Assembly (NCBI GenBank): GCA_963810485.1
Contig: CAWENQ010000009.1
Span: 1 to 64,000, forward strand
Source of the DNA: DATKFM01 sp963810485
GTDB lineage: Bacteria; Pseudomonadota; Alphaproteobacteria; Dongiales; Dongiaceae
Direction of reading: 5' to 3'
Length of the DNA stretch: 64,000 nucleotides
Shown here: positions 60,881-64,000 of the stretch, one piece after another
Layout: every line of letters begins with the position of its first letter
Numbering within the stretch: the first letter of the stretch is position 1
The notes under the pieces: model-generated
The model's input: the letters and a program-made list of their open reading frames with translations, nothing else
Databases searched by the model: none
What the model was told of the DNA's origin: nothing
Made by a program: the position numbers and the translations under genes

Positions 60881-62288
60881 CTATTCGTCTTCGTTGCCGA
60901 ACAGGTTGAACCGGATGGGCACGCCGAGGCGCACCGAGAAATCGTTCGCGTCGTCGGTTGCGCCGACTTCGAAGTTCAGGTTCATGCCGACCGCATCGGA
61001 GATTTGATAGGACCAGCCCACCAGGAACGACGCCGCATGCAGCGGATCTGTCTCCGACGTGCCGGTGAACGGCGGCGGCGGCGGATTGGGACCCTGCGGG
61101 TTCGGGTCGACGACCGTGGTCTCTTGCGTCGTCGGGAAGATGTAGTCGTACTTGAAGCCCAAGTTGAACGAGAACTTCTCGTTGAGGCTCAGACCCATGC
61201 CCAAGGAGAGGTTGATCGAGTTCGCCGGGATCGACATCGCCGATCGTCGCCGAAATCGGCAACGCGCCCAGCTGCGGCGGCGTGATAAGGCGCGTCTCAT
61301 CGACACTATCGGGAATATTGATGGTGTAGCCGAAGGTGCCGAAGAAGACGACGGGATCGGTCGGGAAGATTGCCGTGATGCTGGGCTGTACGCCCCAGAA
61401 TCCGGAACCCGTGGCCAGTTCTGTCGGCCGGCCGAGGCTGTCGAAATCGACGTCAAACGGGCTCGTGCCCGTCGGCGCCTTCACTCGCACGTTGCCGACG
61501 GTGTAGATCGGCGCTGACGTGATCTGGTAGTGCGCCGCAACTTCCACGTCGCCGATATTGTCGCCGCTATTGGTCTCATTCAGCGTCGGCTGGTCGAACT
61601 GCGTAATGAACGACTGTTCCACCTTTTCCGAGCGGAAGACGTAGGGAATGCGGGTCTCGATTTCGAAGCGGTCGGTGATGCCGTAGCGGAAGTTCAGGGC
61701 CGCCTCCACGGTATCGCGATCGGCTTCCGAAACTTCGATCAGGCCGATGAACACGATGTCCTGAATTTCGACGCCCTGGGCGAAGAACCGGTTGCTGGTC
61801 GAATGGGTGAACTGAAGGGATGGCTCCACAACCAGGGTACCCGCCGGCGTCAAAACGCCCTGCCCTTCCAGCGCGCGGTTTATCGCCTTGGCCTCTTCTT
61901 CCTGTGACGGTGCTTCCTCCGACGGCGCCTCGCCGACCGGCTCCTCGGTCGAATCCTGGGCATTGGTGACGCCGCCGGTGGTGAAAGTCCCGGTGCCCAA
62001 ATTGAAGGTCACCGGCGTCGTGTCCGGATCATCGGAACCACCGACTTGCGATTTTAGGAAGTTGAGCTGGTTCTGCTGCTGCTGCAGTGCTTGTTTCTGC
62101 TGCTCAAGCTGCTGCTTCTGGGTTTCGAGCTGCTGCTGCAGGAGTTTCAGATCTTCTTTTGTCACTGCATCGGTATCGTCAGCCGACGCAATTCCCGCCA
62201 AAAATGGAGTTGCTACCGCGCTGCACAATAAGACCGTACGAAACGCTGGCCGCAGCCGACGCAGGTTGGCCTTAAGGTCGCTCATCAT
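60881..62288 (-). CDS. Outer-membrane beta-barrel protein with N-terminal coiled coil, FapF-like (apparent frameshift)
   Basis: From ATG 62288 the signal peptide ends near GIASADDTDA. Residues about 45-90 are a Gln-rich coiled coil (TKEDLKLLQQQLETQKQQLE and more), followed by a linker and alternating barrel strands (RYGITDRFEIETRIPYVFRS). The end, SIPANSINLSLGMGLSLNEK to RLGVPIRFNLFGNEDE, is in another frame. The shift is near 61225-61240 (GGCGATGTCGATCCCGG), and the span of 1408 bases is one above a multiple of three. The coiled-coil plus barrel layout is that of FapF, the pore that secretes Fap fibre subunits. It ends at a terminator. Confidence 0.75.
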
Positions 62289-62395
62289 GGTCAAGCCCCC
62301 CAAACTCTACCCCCGAGACCTGGTTACTATTTCATTAATAGCCGAGTCCGCGGCTAATTCCAAATGCTAGCTTATCGAATTCGGTCATCGGGAAT

Positions 62396-62443
62396 GGCCG
62401 GACCGGGCCCCCGATTTCATTCCAAGCCCGGCCGGACCGGGCC
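62396..62443. repeat. GC-rich direct repeat after the secreted-protein gene
   Basis: GGCCGGACCGGGCC occurs twice (62396-62409 and 62430-62443) and can form several stems (GCCCGG/CCGGGC on the minus strand). It starts five bases after the stop of the secreted protein and lies before the barrel gene, so it may reduce read-through or stabilise the upstream part of the mRNA. Confidence 0.6.
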
Positions 62444-62448
62444 GGTCG

Positions 62449-63018
62449 TTAATATCCGACCGCGGCCAACCCCAGATTGTTCAGCATGCTGCCGATGGCG
62501 CCCAACCCGGCGATCGTGTTTACGTTCGTGATGCCCACATTCATCGTGACGGACTGCTGGATGATCTGGTTGTTCAAGGCATTCGCAACACTGGCCACGA
62601 CCCCGCCGCCCCTCTCGCCCATCTGGTGGACGATGTTCTGGCCAGTTTGGCTCAGAACGAAACCCTGCGCCGTCGTGCTCATCGCCAAGCCGGCAGCGTT
62701 GTTGAAATTCATCGTCGCGTCGCCGGGATTCTCCAGATTGAAGGCCGTCTCGAGTACGAGGACTCCATTCACCGCCGTGCGCATGATCATGCCGAAAGAG
62801 ATATCCATGCCGGCATAGGTGAAGCCACCACGCATGTTTGCCAGCTTTGCCGAGGCCACCGGCTTGAATTTGTTGGTATCGAGATCGCCGAAGGACCCCG
62901 CCGATGCGTTCGACATGGGTGCCGCCATCAGCACCGCAACGAACAGCGCTATAACAGCGCGACGCAGGGCGGAAATGCCAGCCGATCCTGCTATTGAATG
63001 ATACTGCCTGGGGGACAT
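62449..63018 (-). CDS. Secreted protein, possible Fap-like fibre or accessory subunit
   Basis: The 189-residue product has a signal peptide (RRAVIALFVAVLMAAPMSNASAG). The mature part is rich in Asn, Gly, Gln and small residues with little charge (ATMNFNNAAGLAMSTTAQG; NNQIIQQSVTMNVGITNVNT) and has no Cys, as in amyloid-type secreted subunits. NNQIIQQSVTMNV resembles NSLIQQTTTINIL in the partial gene at the right edge. It lies 16 bases after the C39 peptidase gene. A named family match was not possible by eye. Confidence 0.65.
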   Translation of the reverse strand: MSPRQYHSIAGSAGISALRRAVIALFVAVLMAAPMSNASAGSFGDLDTNKFKPVASAKLANMRGGFTYAGMDISFGMIMRTAVNGVLVLETAFNLENPGDATMNFNNAAGLAMSTTAQGFVLSQTGQNIVHQMGERGGGVVASVANALNNQIIQQSVTMNVGITNVNTIAGLGAIGSMLNNLGLAAVGY

Positions 63019-63034
63019 CGCTTCGATTCCTGCC

Positions 63035-63730
63035 TTAGAAGTTATTGCCGAACATGTCGACGAACATCGTCGACGCGCCCGTTGTTCTGCCATTCCCGAT
63101 AGGCGCTTCTGGCTTCACGCCCCAGTCGGCAGTCTGATTGAAGTGCTTGCGGCCCACGGTCGCCTTGCTGCGGACGATCAGCACGACAGGCTGCCGGATG
63201 GCGTCGAACTCTTCGCGGTTCATCGCCATCATGCCAGCCGCGGGATTTCCCAGCAGCACGCGATTGTCTTTGATGCCCTTGATCAAGACGAAATGGCTGT
63301 AGCCCTTGAGGTCAATCAGGGCGATCGCCGGCACTCCGAGCTTCAGGACTTCGTCCATCGTCAACTCGAAGCCATCGGCCTTCATGCCGATCCGCTCGAT
63401 ATAGCTTTTCATGTCGAGGAACGAGAAGCCGAACTGCTGGATGTTCGCCTGATCACCGTTCTCGTACATCGAGGTGAACACCTCCTGCTCGGTGCTCTTG
63501 ATGCCGTAGTGATGGGTCAGGAGCATCGCGACAGCCGCTGCGCCGCAGCTGAAATCGTACTGCTGCATGATGACCGACTGGAACGGACGGTCGCGCATGC
63601 TGGTGACGGGCAAGCGAAACGAGCCGGCGGCGCCGCTCTCGATGCCCTGGGCTTTGGCGGAACGGAAATCCGCCGTAGTCAATGGCGCCGCCATCAGGGC
63701 GGTCAGTGCAATGAGGGTAAGTAAGCGCAT
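63035..63730 (-). CDS. C39-family cysteine peptidase, FapD-like, exported
   Basis: The 231-residue protein has a signal peptide (LLTLIALTALMAAPLTTA) and a C39 peptidase core: the catalytic Cys in QYDFSCGAAAVAMLL near residue 62, His in GYSHFVLIKG near 148 and the Asn/Asp partner in LGNPAAGMM. It has no ABC transporter domains, unlike bacteriocin exporters. Stand-alone periplasmic C39 proteins of this size are FapD-type processing enzymes. The start at 63730 marks the signal peptide; a longer frame is not supported. Confidence 0.8.
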   Translation of the reverse strand: MRLLTLIALTALMAAPLTTADFRSAKAQGIESGAAGSFRLPVTSMRDRPFQSVIMQQYDFSCGAAAVAMLLTHHYGIKSTEQEVFTSMYENGDQANIQQFGFSFLDMKSYIERIGMKADGFELTMDEVLKLGVPAIALIDLKGYSHFVLIKGIKDNRVLLGNPAAGMMAMNREEFDAIRQPVVLIVRSKATVGRKHFNQTADWGVKPEAPIGNGRTTGASTMFVDMFGNNF

Positions 63731-63779
63731 CCGCGCCACTCCTGCGGTTATGTTACAGAACGAACGTGGCGCCCAAACG

Positions 63780-64000
63780 TCAGTTCTGTGGTCCAAGCAG
63801 AATGTTGATCGTCGTGGTCTGCTGAATCAGCGAGTTGATCCCGGTATTCGCCGCCTGCATGACGATACCGTGACTGCCGTAGTTATAATTGTTTACAGAT
63901 CCGGTCTCGATCTTGCCGCCTTCGTTGTAGATCTCGTTATCTTTGATCGTACCGTGCTGGTTGCTTTCGGCCGACATGCCGATCAGCGTGAGGTCGCCAC
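63780..64000 (-). CDS. Partial secreted Asn/Gln-rich protein, possible Fap-like fibre subunit
   Basis: The frame is open to the right edge; the end of the protein is visible. The visible 72 residues lack Cys and are rich in Asn, Gly, Ser, Gln and Thr (YNEGGKIETGSVNNYNYG; GINSLIQQTTTINILLGPQN), and the last 25 residues have the regularly spaced Asn-Gln pattern of amyloid repeats. The stop is 50 bases before the C39 peptidase start, as fibre genes precede fapD in the Fap operon. Only the tail can be seen, so the role is inferred. Confidence 0.55.
   Translation of the reverse strand, partial: GDLTLIGMSAESNQHGTIKDNEIYNEGGKIETGSVNNYNYGSHGIVMQAANTGINSLIQQTTTINILLGPQN

Noticed and set aside
1..64000. 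CRISPR arrays, tRNA or rRNA genes, insertion sequences, prophage genes
   Set aside because: No regularly spaced repeats, cloverleaf, rRNA segment, transposase or integrase was recognised on either strand.

Overview
The window is about 64 kb of high-GC, gene-dense DNA. The gene content points to an alphaproteobacterium, probably a heterotroph of the Rhodospirillales/Hyphomicrobiales type: SAM-II type riboswitches, a Fur-family Zur with a GTTATA-N-TATAAC operator, FNR/FixK-type boxes, and abundant ABC, TRAP and phosphonate systems. No rRNA, tRNA, CRISPR array, phage gene or transposase was recognised. Three copies of one intergenic inverted-repeat element (1584-1719, 4264-4495, 8705-8909) and one element of a second kind (43184-43363) lie between genes.

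Layout. 1-8.9 kb: the N-terminal part of a thiamine-diphosphate E1/transketolase-like enzyme, an RluA-type pseudouridine synthase, a class III aminotransferase with agmatinase, and a convergent four-gene ABC importer of the polyamine type. 8.9-11.7 kb: a three-gene catabolic operon (COG3618 hydrolase, FMN hydroxy-acid oxidase, RraA-like protein). 11.8-20.6 kb: MASE1-PAS histidine kinase, methyltransferase, SulP transporter, lipoprotein, MarC protein and DUF2252 protein. 21.2-25.8 kb: SDR, di-heme cytochrome c behind an FNR-type box, HicA-like protein and a B12-dependent diol/glycerol dehydratase whose large and medium subunits are fused. 26-33 kb: a sulfur-assimilation operon (cysG, DUF2849, cysI, DUF934, cysH, TauE/SafE exporter, metZ) preceded by two SAM-II-like aptamers in tandem with a strong terminator between them. 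33-37 kb: zinc locus znuA / zur-znuC-znuB plus a rhomboid protease. 37-48.6 kb: a minus-strand set of TRAP transporter, two dimethylglycine/sarcosine-dehydrogenase-like flavoproteins and an MttB-family methyltransferase, with a divergent LysR regulator. 48.6-53.4 kb: 2-aminoethylphosphonate degradation (phnW, phnA, phnY) with its own LysR regulator. 53.4-58.7 kb: mixed small genes (DUF454, AraC, VOC, solute-binding domain, GFA, amidase, HD hydrolase). 58.7-64 kb: an enhancer-binding regulator and a secreted-fibre locus (coiled-coil outer-membrane barrel, secreted protein, C39 peptidase, and a partial Asn/Gln-rich secreted protein) that resembles the Fap functional-amyloid operon.

Two things stand out: the tandem SAM riboswitch arrangement controlling the whole inorganic-sulfate-to-homocysteine route, and the Fap-like locus at the right edge. 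One caution covers the window: five otherwise normal genes (ABC ATPase, marC, znuB, the enhancer-binding regulator and the outer-membrane barrel) each need a single frame change, and in all five the length excess is +1 modulo 3. DUF2849 may be a sixth case. This looks more like uncorrected insertion errors in the assembly than real gene decay, and those entries are given as one gene each.
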